A stretch of 64,000 bases of DNA from Gordius sp. MW1 (Eukaryota > Nematomorpha > Gordioida > Gordea > Gordiidae), in NCBI GenBank assembly GCA_964036665.1, contig OZ038528.1, forward strand, positions 14,576,501 to 14,640,500, read 5' to 3'. Numbering within the stretch: position 1 is the stretch's first letter; each line of letters opens with the position of its first letter. Both the position numbers and the translations under genes were made by a program. Shown piece after piece: positions 29,301 to 41,300 of the stretch. The notes beneath the pieces are model-generated. The model made no database searches. It was not told the DNA's origin and saw nothing but the letters and a program-made list of their open reading frames with translations.

Positions 29301-32300
29301 GAATGGTTGTCTTCAAAGGTTCAATTAGAATTTTTAGAACAAGAAAAATAACACGTTCCCCTTTGGATACGCCTATGGTCTTTGCTCCTTATTTTAAGTT
29401 CCGCTTGTGTTCCTTTCATCATAGCATTCTCATCTCCATAGACACTAGATGTTGCTATCACCTCTTACGTGGAGCTAGAGCCCTGCAAAATGGAACTTCC
29501 TTGGACCAAGCCCGGCCCGACACTTTTTATTTATCTTGCCCAAACCCGCTCCGAGCCCGAAATTTTATTTTTAGTTAGGCTCCACCCAAGCCCAGCCCAA
29601 TTTTTTTGAAATTTAAATTTATAGAATTTTTGATATTCAGAATACCCACCTGCATTTTTCATTCAACAAAAAAATACTCTCCTCTAAATAGCCGAATTAG
29701 TAAAAGGTTTTCATAACCAAACGTATAAACCCTCTAGTAGATCGCGTTAGGAAAAGGATGCATATGAATTATGACTTTAAAATCATAATTTGACTTCAAA
29801 TCTATCAAAAAATTAAAGTTTTTATCTATTTAGTCGTTTGAACATTGCATCAGTCACTAATTTTTATTAGCTCCAATTTTTCTCATTTTACTTTATTTTT
29901 TCTTTTTTAATCTTAACAAAAATGAAATATAAAAGTTAATTTTAGACAAATGATAATTGTAAAGCAATACAAAAGGATGTTCTGTACCACAATCTACCTT
30001 TATAATATGTAAATAAATAAAAAAAACTTACCTTATAAATTTTTGAATATTTTTGCAATACAATTTGGTAATGGCAGCGGGGCCGTGTTTGATACAATTT
30101 TTTCATCATCAGGTCCCGAGCCCCCCCCCCCCCCGATCTGTATATATGCCAATATTGTCCTCCTATTCAATCATACTCATACACTGCACTGCATTCGAGT
30201 ATTTAACGTCTTGCCCATTCACCTCTTCATGATCCCTATTCCTTCTATCCCTATGCTATGCGTATCCATATTTATCCTACTAACATACTCACGCTCACAC
30301 ACACAGTTTTTTGCTTTAAACACAATCCATCATGATCAAAGCCTTTATATAAAAATTTCATTTTCAAACTAAGTCTATATTTAGTACTAGAGGGATATAA
30401 TATAATACATAGCTATATTTTATAATGTATAACCCTCGAGAGTATTTGTAAAATCCAATCCTGGGCAGACTTGTGATTTGTGGGGTATAGCGAACCCTAT
30501 TCTTAAAATGATTGTGACTTTAACACAAATAAAGTAACGCATACCTTCTTCTTCTTTATCAATTCGTAGGTCCCACATTCGTGGAGTTTTTTATCAGTTT
30601 CTTCCATCTAGATCGTGTTAGAGCCATATTGGGATCGATCTTCTTATTGAGCATAACTTTGTCCACTTGTCCTTTCCAGGTACCACGAGGTCGACCTCTT
30701 CCTCTTTTTCCCGGCACTTCCATGTCTAGTACTATTCGATTGACGTCACTCGCATTTCTTCTCAAGATATGCCCATACCATCTTAGCCGATTTTCGTTAA
30801 TATATTCGGCTATTGGCTGACATTTTTTCTCTAAGACTTTCAATTGTCATATGGTCCAACTTTGTGTATCCCAAGCTCCAGCGTATCATTCTCATTTCCG
30901 TCGCTTGTAATAGTTTTTCTAGGGTCGCGTTCAAGGCCCATGTTTCACTTCCTTAGAGTAACACCGGTCTTACGATAGATTTGTAAGCTTTACTCTTCAA
31001 CCATATTGGCATCTTCTTGTCACACATTACACCGGATACGCTACGCCATTTTAACCCTCCCTTCTGAATTCTTGCATTAACTTCTTTCGCGCAACCTCCC
31101 TCTTGATGTAGCATCGAGCCGAGGTATGTAAACTTGTCAACTCTTAAAATTTTAATTGTTCATCCATCGATTGTGTGCCTTCTGCGTTCATCTCCATGTA
31201 TACCGTCTTTCGGTCATTGACTTTGAGCCCATATCTAGCCAAACGTTTCGACCACTTCTCGGCTTCTTCAAATACGATATCCTTCTTTTCCTCGCATAAT
31301 ACTATATCATCGGCATAACCAAGGGGATGGCTTCTGTAAGTCCCTCGTTATCGTGTCTATAATAACGTTAAATAGAAACGGACTTAGGGCAGAACCTTGG
31401 TGTAAACCAATATTGACCTGAAAGGGCTTAGACTCTCCAACTGTCGTTCGAACGCACGATGTTGAGGCTTCATAGATGTTTTTGATTAGCCGTACATATG
31501 CATCCGAGCGAGATGCTCTGTCTTCTCAAGCACCACCAAATCAATTCGCGGGGAACCGTGTCATATGCTTTCTCCAAGTCTATGAAGACCATGTGTAGAT
31601 TCCTTCTTTTCCCTCCATACTTGTCCATAACTTGTCTTAGCGCAAAGATCGGGTCGATTGTGGATTTACCGGCCACAAAACCAAATTGGTTAGTCGATAT
31701 GTCCACCTCCGTCTTCAACCTTGCTACTAAGATTCTTTCCATCAGTTTCGAGTGGCATGTCAGCTTGATGCCTCTGTAATTACCACAATCTTGAGGGTCT
31801 CCTTTCCCTTTGAATATGGGTATGATCGTGCTTGTCTCCATTGATCAGGGATGCGTTCTTCGGCCAATATCTTGTTGAATAGCTTCGTCATAGTTGTGAT
31901 TCCTTCTTCCCTGCACCCTACCAACGCTTCCAACGGAATTCCGTCTGGTCCATTAGCTTTTCCTTTTTGCATCTTTTTCATTTGTACCCTAACTTCTTCT
32001 TCCTGAAATAGTTCGACCATATTCATGTTAGGCTCTATATCGGGAAGGGGTTCTTTGTCATTTACAACATTCATGAGCTCGTTGAAATATCCTTTCCACT
32101 TTTCCAACACCTCCTTTGGCTTAAATAATGTGTGACCTTCTGAATTTTCGATTACTTTAAGTACCCCGACGTCACGACCTTTCTTCTCCCTTATCTTGGC
32201 CAGTTTGTACATAAGCTTGTGACCCCCTCTTTGATCAAGTTTGTTGGCCATCTCTGTGTAAGCCGTATTTTTCGCTATGGCAACCGCCTTCTTCGCAGAA

Positions 32301-35300
32301 CTTTTTGCCCCCTTATAATCTTGATAATCCTCCGACTTTTTTGATATATGCCACCGCTTATATAGCGCTTTCTTGGTTTCGATGATGTTTCTAACGGATT
32401 GGTCCCACCACCATAGTTCTCTATTCAGCGCTTTGCCCCCTTTGGTCTGCCCTAACACCTGAATGGCCGTTTCTTTTAGATGAGCGGTGATCATTGTCCA
32501 ATTGTCGTTCACGTTCCGTTCCAGAGTCTTGGCATTAAACAGCGTAGAGGCTTTCTGATGGTATTTTTCGTTTGTTGTCGTATCCTTAAGCCTTTCGTAC
32601 CTAATTCGGGGCTCATAAACTTTTCTCCCTTCGGGAAATATTCTTCTTTCAAGCTTCATGACCAGTGGCCGATGTTGCCTGGCGATTTCTTCTCCCGGTA
32701 TTACTTTGCAGTCCTTAATCGTCCTTAAATCTCTTCGTCGTATAAGCAGATAGTCAATTTGACTAAACCGCTTCCCACTTCTGTACGTCACGATATGTTC
32801 TTCACGTTTCTGAAAATAAGTGTTAACGATCGCCATGTCATATGCTCGGGAAACTTGTAGAAGTCTATCTCCTTCCTTGTTCTTCATGCCATGCCCATGC
32901 CCTCCATGATTTCTTTCGTAATTTTGACGACCTTTTCCCACGTGGGCGTTGAAGTCTGCCCCAATAATTAGCCTTTCCTCCTGTCGTATTCCTTGTATTT
33001 CTTTTTCCAATGATTCGAAAAAGGTGTCTTTTTCGCATTCCAAACACCCAATTTGTGGTGCGTAGCCACAAATAACGGTTAGGAGGCCACCTTGATCTGC
33101 GATCTTAACCCACATCAACCTATCTGAGCATCTTTTGACTTCAACAACCTTGTCCTTGAAGAATTCGCTAAGAACGATACCGACCCCGTTTCGACCTGTT
33201 GCTGACCCGCTGTAAAATAGCTTGTAACCCTCTCCTAGCTCTCGTGCCTTTGTTCCGTTCCATCTCGTTTCCTGTAGGCAATCGATGTGTATCTTTCTTC
33301 TTTTGAGCATCTGTGCAACCTCAATGCTTTTCCCCGTCAGCGTGCCCACGTTCCAGCTTGCTACCCGTAATTTGTCCACAACTAGATTCCCTAACCGCCT
33401 TCGTTGTGAGTCAGGCGGTAACCCTTGTAAATTTTTCGCATTGCACGGGCGGATGATGCACTGCGCCTCGTTTGGAGAGGACGCCCTAGCTTTCTTTTGT
33501 TGCACTTTATTATTAGAAACTGTCATAATTTTTAAAAAGTTTTTTTTTACAGCCGGTTTCCACCTGACGCCAACCCTCCACTTTTTGCACACGGACTTGG
33601 GACCGTCGTTGGTAGTGTTAAAGTAACGCATACCAATTTTTAAATATAGTTTTAAGTCTCTTTTCGGACTGTGTAAAAAGTCATTTAATTATAGATAGTA
33701 GTTAAAAAATTATCTGCAAAAAAAAAATAAAATTAAAATTGGTTTTTGCAATAACACTTGTCTGAGAGCACTATAAAAAAATTTTTGGGGGATGAGCGTT
33801 TATTAAGTTCTTGATAAAAAGTTGGCACTCTTCACGTACGTCCTTGTACGGGTTTGCTTTATATTAAAAATTTGGTAAAATCATTTAGCTATATTTTGCC
33901 TCGGACCGGGCTTAGCCCGAGGCCCTGTTAAAATATAATTTTTGGTCCTGAGCCCGGGGTCCGGCCCGTGCAGGGTATTGAGTAAAGCCCATAATTCCGA
34001 TCTATACAATACCTATTGTTGATGATGGCTGTATAATTGACGTACAGTTTACCTTTCAATCTTGATGGTATATTTTGGTCACACGATTTTACTCTCTCCA
34101 TTTAAGCCATCCAGCATTTATTTTTGTTTAGATTCCGCTTGAAGTATAGATTCATAATATTAAGAGGATTCTACACTTTTAAGTTCCCATCTACCTAATA
34201 TAAGGATTCATTTTGCGGCTTGTCTGATTTTTTTCTTTCGGTATATATCTAAACCAATTAATTGCTATGCAATTTATTTCTTCTAATGCATTTGAAAGTA
34301 TTAACCAGCTCTATATCATTGATACTTTAAGTTATTATTTAGATGTTTTATATAGCTAATTACGGCTTTTTAACACCAAGGAATAACAATAAACAATGTA
34401 AAAAATATTTTTGAATGTATAAAATAATATGCAAAATAAAAAGCTAACATTTAATAAATGTATAATAAACTATGATAATTCTTGCTATCCAGTTATGAGT
34501 ATATAAATTAAATTAACCCATGAACCCTAGGGAATCCTTTTTTTATCGGCAAAAGATAACAATCGTTGAATCCAACACAGTTTCTATACACGACTGAATG
34601 TCATCCGTTTGGTTTCAGCGTGTTTAAATTATGTAAGTGTCGTATATGTGAATACGTGAAAGAAGATAGTTTAATTTAGTATAACTTTTATTCGTATATC
34701 ATCTTCTACAGATTATATTACTATTATAATTAGATATTTTAATATTGTAAACCAGAGGGAGCCTTCAATTTTTTAAAGGGAAAGATGTCGTATATGTGAA
34801 TACGTGAAAGAAGATTAGTATAAGTATAACTTTTATTTGTATATCATTTTCTACAGATTATATTATTGCTATAATTAAATATTTTAAATATTGTAAGCCA
34901 AAGCCGAGTTGGTAAAAACCATATGTTTTAATCTTTTTATTTTGTTTTGTCTTAAAAATTTGTTTTATTATACTGTATGTCCCATCCCTGGCCCTTAATA
35001 AATCTTTATCATTAGATTATCTTATTATTTTTAATAATGGTGATAGACGAAGGAGAACCCAAGGCCTCAATAAACCAAGGTTTTTGAATAAAAAGAGTGA
35101 ATAAGGAATTCGAATCCTACTCAACTCAACTAAAGCACAATTCATCTAGTGCACAAAAATTATAATTTAAACATATTATATAAGTATATCTATTATATAT
35201 AACAATATAAAATATTGTAAATGCATATTAACTTATTATAAAGCATTTAATCTAACCCTAACCCTAAAATATATAGGCAGCAGTAAAAAATTTAAACTTC

Positions 35301-38300
35301 ATTATTATATGCTTAATATGAAAGAAAATATATATGCAGCAATAAAAAAAGTTAATCTTCATAATATGCTTATTATAAGTTTTTGCAGCCCTATAAAGCG
35401 TTTATAACATGATTATATAAAATGAATTAGTTATAAGCATGATTTGCATGAGCTTAGTTGAGCTGAGTTTTATGCGAGATGAGCAGGAGCGAGGAATTCA
35501 TGCTAAAATCTAGGGAGGAAAAGGGATAATAAGAACTTATGATGTTAATGCAATGAAAAAGGAATTTAATGCTGAAATCTAAGGAGGAAAAGGGATAATA
35601 AGAACTTATGATGTTAATTCAAAAAAAACATTATTCTATAGACCCCAATTTCAATAGTAAATTATCTCATGATGTTGAAAGGCATTTAGTTCACAGTGCA
35701 GGGATATTCTAACTTCTTTCTCTTGCCTATTTACAGTGCGGTGAGGATAGGATTATTCCCAAGGTTATAAATTAGGTAACTCAGGAATCCCGTATGCCAT
35801 GAACACCCTAATATTTTAAATGAAAAACCATATATCAATTCAACCCCTGCCACTAGCTTCCCCCAAAACTACTTTTCCACACCCTCAGACCCTCCATATT
35901 TCCCCTTCTAACAATTTCCACCCCATCTCACCTTCCCAGCTAACCCATTCTTGGAACTAGCTTCCCCAGAACCCACTTTGCCAAGTCCACACCCTCAAAC
36001 CCTCCATATTTCCCCTACTGACAATTTCCACCCCATCCCACCCTTACAGCTAGCCCAGTTCAAGAGTTTCTTGCATGTTACACATTGTTGATGGAGCACA
36101 TGAGAATGTCCAAGAACTATGTGAATACGTGAAAGAAGAATAGTTTAATTTAGTATAACTTTTATTTGTATATCATTTTTTACAGATCATATTACTGCTA
36201 TAATTAAATATTTTAATATTGTAAACCAAAGCTGAGTGTCGTATATGTGAATACGTGAAAGAAGAATAGTTTAATTTACTATAACATTTATTTGTATATC
36301 ATTTTCTACAGATTATATTACTATATTTATATTGTAAGCCAAAGCCGAGTTTGTAAAAACCATATGTTTTAATCTTTTTATTTTCTTTTGCCTTAAAAAA
36401 ATGTTTTATTATACTGTATGTGCCCATCCCTGGCCCTTACTAAATCTTTATCATTAAAATATTTTATTATTTTTTACAGTTAGTTAATAAAAAATTTATA
36501 TATCAAAAAATATATTAACAATTACTATATAAAAGAAGAAAAATTGTATGCAAACTATGCATTATTCACAAATTTTTTTTATGTAAAATTGCTCTGAATT
36601 ATTTTGCTAATTTAGGACATTATGAAAGATGAGGAATTTAAAGAAATAATACTCCTTATAAAATTGGCATCCTTTTCTTGGCAAAATTTTAGTTTATTCC
36701 CTAAATTTAAATATTTAAAATAACACTTAAATATCTAAATAGTTAAATACACCAAATTAATTCATCTTGGTTAAACATAATTTTAGGCGAAATATATTCA
36801 AAAAGACCTTTATTTAAACTATCTAATGACCGCAGGTTGACTTTAATTTTTTCGACCTCACCCGAGCCCAATATCCATGACCTGACTGATTACCTTAATA
36901 CATAATTCTCTTTTGACAATTTTTCTAGGTTGTTGCTATATATCGAATAATTGCGAAACTGGCTAAATAATTTCCTGCAAAATAAGGATGACCGTTTCTT
37001 ACTTTAACTTTAAATGACCCTGGCTAAAGGCCAAAATTTATATTATGTTTTATTCTCACCTATAAATAACACGAGGGTTATAAAGATTAGAGGTGGTTAA
37101 GAAATTATTATTATTGTATAATAGGCTTGTAAAGTTTTATTCCATAAAATACTTATTTGTGGATTTATTTCAGTGTTTAATCTTATTTTGTTAAATGTTA
37201 AAAGAGCATTGAAACATATTTTTGTCCACCCTTTATTTAATTAAAAAGACCATTAACTTTCGTGAATTTTAGTTTATTATTAATTTAAATTTTTAAATCC
37301 AACTCTTAAATAACAATGATAAAGCTTAAAAGAATATATCTAATTCACTCTTTGGTATGCTTTTATTTCGAATCCGAATTCGGATTCCTATATCTAAATT
37401 TCGGATCTAATATTTACTTGCTGTTCGAAAATCCGAATCGAATCTTTAAAAAGATTTGTAAAACTATTTACCTTAATAGAGGAGACGAATAGAATAAGCT
37501 CTTTTTATATTTCCGCAAATTAATTATTTTCCTTGATCATTAAATTTGAATTTTATTAGCACACACGAAATATAATAAAAATTGTTTTTTACACATAATA
37601 TGGGCTTCAACTTCCGAAATATTTTCAAATTTTTTGCAAACAATTTAGGTCAATCGTTATTTAAGTCTAATATTATATTTGAACTGATCCATTAGACTTT
37701 AACATAAATTTTTAAACTATAAATATATTTTGATATGTATTAACCTTATATGCCTAGATCTTATTTTAAGATGACCTGTTCGAGTATCGTAAACTAATCA
37801 ATATGTAAATTCTAATTAATGCAAAATAGGCGAAATTTTTAATTATAGACTATGTTAAATTTAGGTACTTTTGATACTGAGGAGAAGTTAATAATTTGGA
37901 ACCATTTCTCGAAAAATACCTGCAATAATTGTGAAATTTTTTGTATAACAAACAAAAACTGACTAAATAACAATTTTTCATTGCTTCAGAGATATCGATC
38001 GATATTGCCTATAATATTTTATAATCAATCTTTGTATTTTTAAAAAATAAATATTTTGAAATTTATTTAAAAATAAATGCAATATTTAGTAATTAAAAAA
38101 CTTGAAAAATAGGATTCGAATTCTTATTGCAATATATTCGACGAATATCGAATCAAATAAAATAGGACTTTCGAATTCGAACTGAATACCAAAAATATTC
38201 GATTCGATTCGAAATTCAGAGGCGTACATTTATATTCAATTGCGGAGCCAGGAAGATGCAAGGACGGGCCGCTCCCCCATTCCTAAATCAATCATTTTTA

Positions 38301-41300
38301 TTATTAACGAGGTTAAAGTTACATTTCAATCTTTTGCCCATATCTAAAAATTATTGCTCATTTTTAATTGCTATGCAATTTATGGGCTCGTTTTTTGGTT
38401 GTCCGTCCGTCCATCCGTCCATTGTCCGTCCATCCCTATCTATTTGCATTGGGTATATTAGGTTATCGATTTTTTAAATTAATGCATGAGAAAGAGATGC
38501 CCCACCCCTCATCTCTATCTCCCTCGCTTTCGGGCGGGGTCGGGTTTTAATTGCTACGTTAAATTAATGCATAAGTATATCTATTCGTTTTTGAATTGGG
38601 TAACATTGATATTAATTGCTATAATTACCCTATGCCCTCCACTACAAGGGTTTGGGTTAGAATCTCGGAGTTTTTTTAGACTCTTATGATTGTTCTTGTT
38701 ACTACCATTGATAATAAGACTTTTTGGCCGTCTGCTGGCTGCTGACCAATGAAAAAATGACCATTGGCCAAAATGTGAATCCAAGTTTATTTTTTCGTTT
38801 TTTTTGACTATTATGATTGTTCCTGTTACTACCATTGCTATTATGACTTTTTGGCCGTCCGCTGGCTGCTGACCGCTGGAAAAAATGACCATTGGCCAAA
38901 ATGTGATTCCAAGTTTTTTTTTTGTTTTAATTTTGACTATTACGATTGTTCTTGTTACTATCATTGATAATAAGACTTTTTGGCCGTCCGCTGGCTGCTG
39001 ACCAATGAAAAAATGACCATTGGCCAAAATGTGAATCCGAGTTTATTTTTTCGTTTATTTTTGACTATTATGATTATTCCTGTTACTACCATTGCTATTA
39101 TGACTTTTTGGCCGTCCGCTGGCTCCTGACCGATGGAAAAAATGACCATTGGCCAAAATATGAATCGAAATTATTTTTTCGTTTTTTTTTACTATTATAA
39201 TTGTTCCTGTTCCTACCATTGCTATTATGACTTTTTGGCCGTCCGCTGACTGCTGACCAATGCAATAAAATGACCATTGGCCAAAATGTGATTCGAAAAT
39301 TTTTTTTTCGTTTTTTTTTGACTATTATGAATTTATATCCACTTTTACCGTGTCCTGGCTGCTGACCAATGGAATAAAATGACCATTGGCCAAAATGTAA
39401 TTCGAAAATTTTTTTTTCGTTTTTTTATCTTATGAATTTATATCCATTTTTACCGTGTGCTGGCTGCTGACCGATGGAAAAAAATGACCATTGGCCAAAG
39501 TGAGCATCAAAAATTTTTTTTCCGTTTTTTTGGCTATCATTGACTTATAGAGTATCTGTTGGTACTGACCAATGGAGAAAAAATGACCATTCGCCAAATT
39601 TTTAATTTTTTTAATTAAAAATTGTTCAAATTCAACAAAAATTTCTCCCAACAATTCTGCAAATTCTTAACATTGTGATGTTTTATAATATAATGTTTGT
39701 TAGACCCATAATCACTAAAGGCCGTAAAAACTAATGTAATACGCAACTAGATGCAAACACTAAATCTAACCCTAACCCCTGCCTATATTACATTTTGCCT
39801 ATAAATGGAAAATTTGTATAAATAATTAATTAATCATTAGGCATTTAATACCCCCCTATAGGCATTCTCGCCCCTTCCCACCTTTCTCGCCCATAAATTG
39901 CATAGCAAATATGATACATTTATACGAAGTAAAGATGAGTCGTCCCCCCTTCCCTTCTCCCCTCCCCTTCTCCCCTCCCCTTCTCCTCTCCCCCTTCCCA
40001 CGAGGGCCGAAGGCCCGAGTTTTTTCCTTCCCCGTCGATTTGAATCTTGGCTACGCCCTGGCTCATATTAAATTCAGTGGCCATATTTTAAAATCAAAAA
40101 TCCTAAGCAGGATTAAAAATCTAATTTTACTCTATCCAAAATATTGAGCAATAATGTTATTAATAACATTTTTAAAGGGATGGAAATATTTCCTCCATAA
40201 TTTTCGGATTGAAACATTTGCGCCGAATTATGTTAAATTATATAGAAAACAAAGGAAATATTTAGTTGCTAATTAAAACGTGCTAGAATTATAGGAAAAA
40301 ATTATGGATAATTTTTCTAATAAATTAAGTCAAAAAAAATCGACTAAATATTTAAATGCCCTGGATAAGTTATAAACGCGGTCATAAGAAGAATAGCGCC
40401 TTAGGCTATCACATATTAAAATGTATTGTTTTTCACAAAAAGTCATCATTTTTTACAAAAATAATTTTTAATTAATGAAACGCCAAAATGGCTCCCATGA
40501 CTTTACAAAAACATATTTTCTACCCAGTTTTATTTAAAAGAGAAAGTTTGTGCAGGGTTATAACTTAATTTTTCAAACATCACCCCCTCCTCCCTGTAAA
40601 TTTATCATATTAGTTCAAAGTTGTTAGATTTTATTCTTAATTTTGTTATATTATACTTTTAGTAATATATATAAAGTAGCTATTGCAACTTACATGAATA
40701 TACCGTTAAATAAAAATTTATAACTTAAAAAAATAACATTTATAAAATGTATTATTACCAAGCTGAGTTGGATTCTTAATTCTATATTCATGAGCGTAGC
40801 CAGCATTGGAATTAGAGGGGGCAATAAGGATTTAGAGAGGGTCTAATTGATCGTTTTTCCAAATTTTAGCCATAATTTTAATAACTTTCAACCAATTTTT
40901 GGATTTAGAGGGGGGCAGCCGCCCCTCCCTGCCCCACCCCTTGGCTAAGCTCATGTCTATGTTTATTATAATTATTAATAATAGTAATCAAATTCATTAT
41001 AAATATATGTGGTGACTTTTAATTGTTAAATTTACCTAAAAGCTACACATTAAAAACAATGTCGGCCGATTTTGCAGGGCTCTAACTACTTGTGTATCGA
41101 TACGATTTTTTATATATAAAACGGATCAAAAAATAGTTATAATGTATATTTTCATAAAAGAATAAAACATGAATCAATTTAAAATATAAAACTAGAAAAT
41201 AATTCACATACAAAAAAATATTTTTAACCCGCCCCAAAATAACGTTTTTTTCTATAAATTATTTTTTAAATTTATATTTTTTAAACAATTTTTTATTTAC

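Larger units (their letters stand above)
29476..33981. mobile_element. hAT-like CGGGCC-rich element, interrupted by a LINE
   Basis: The left end TAGAGCCCTGCA is followed by CCCGGCCCGA words. The right end has GGACCGGGCTTAGCCCGAGG and GGCCCGTGCAGGG. The terminus GCAGGGTATTGA resembles the GCAGGTATCTA end of the copy at 45908-47044. The LINE at 30546-33618 splits it; without the LINE it is about 1.4 kb. No convincing 8-bp duplication remains, so it is old. Confidence 0.75.

Noticed and set aside
30043-30372. 109-codon ORF within the interrupted hAT element
   Set aside because: Low-complexity C-tract and AT sequence inside a decayed element; no recognisable motif.
31760-33631. A host gene for craniofacial development protein 2 on the - strand
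   Set aside because: The endonuclease plus reverse transcriptase motifs, frameshifts and the 16-bp target duplication show it is a LINE; the name is a common misannotation.
38640-39610. CRISPR-like or protein-coding repeat array
   Set aside because: The units are 105-130 bp, diverge gradually and have no constant repeat with unique spacers. The short overlapping ORFs only reflect stop-poor repeat sequence.
35252-39780. Interstitial TTAGGG telomere sequence (CTAACCCTAACCC at 35252 and 39766)
   Set aside because: Each site has only about two repeat units, so this cannot be taken as a telomere relic or used to name the phylum.
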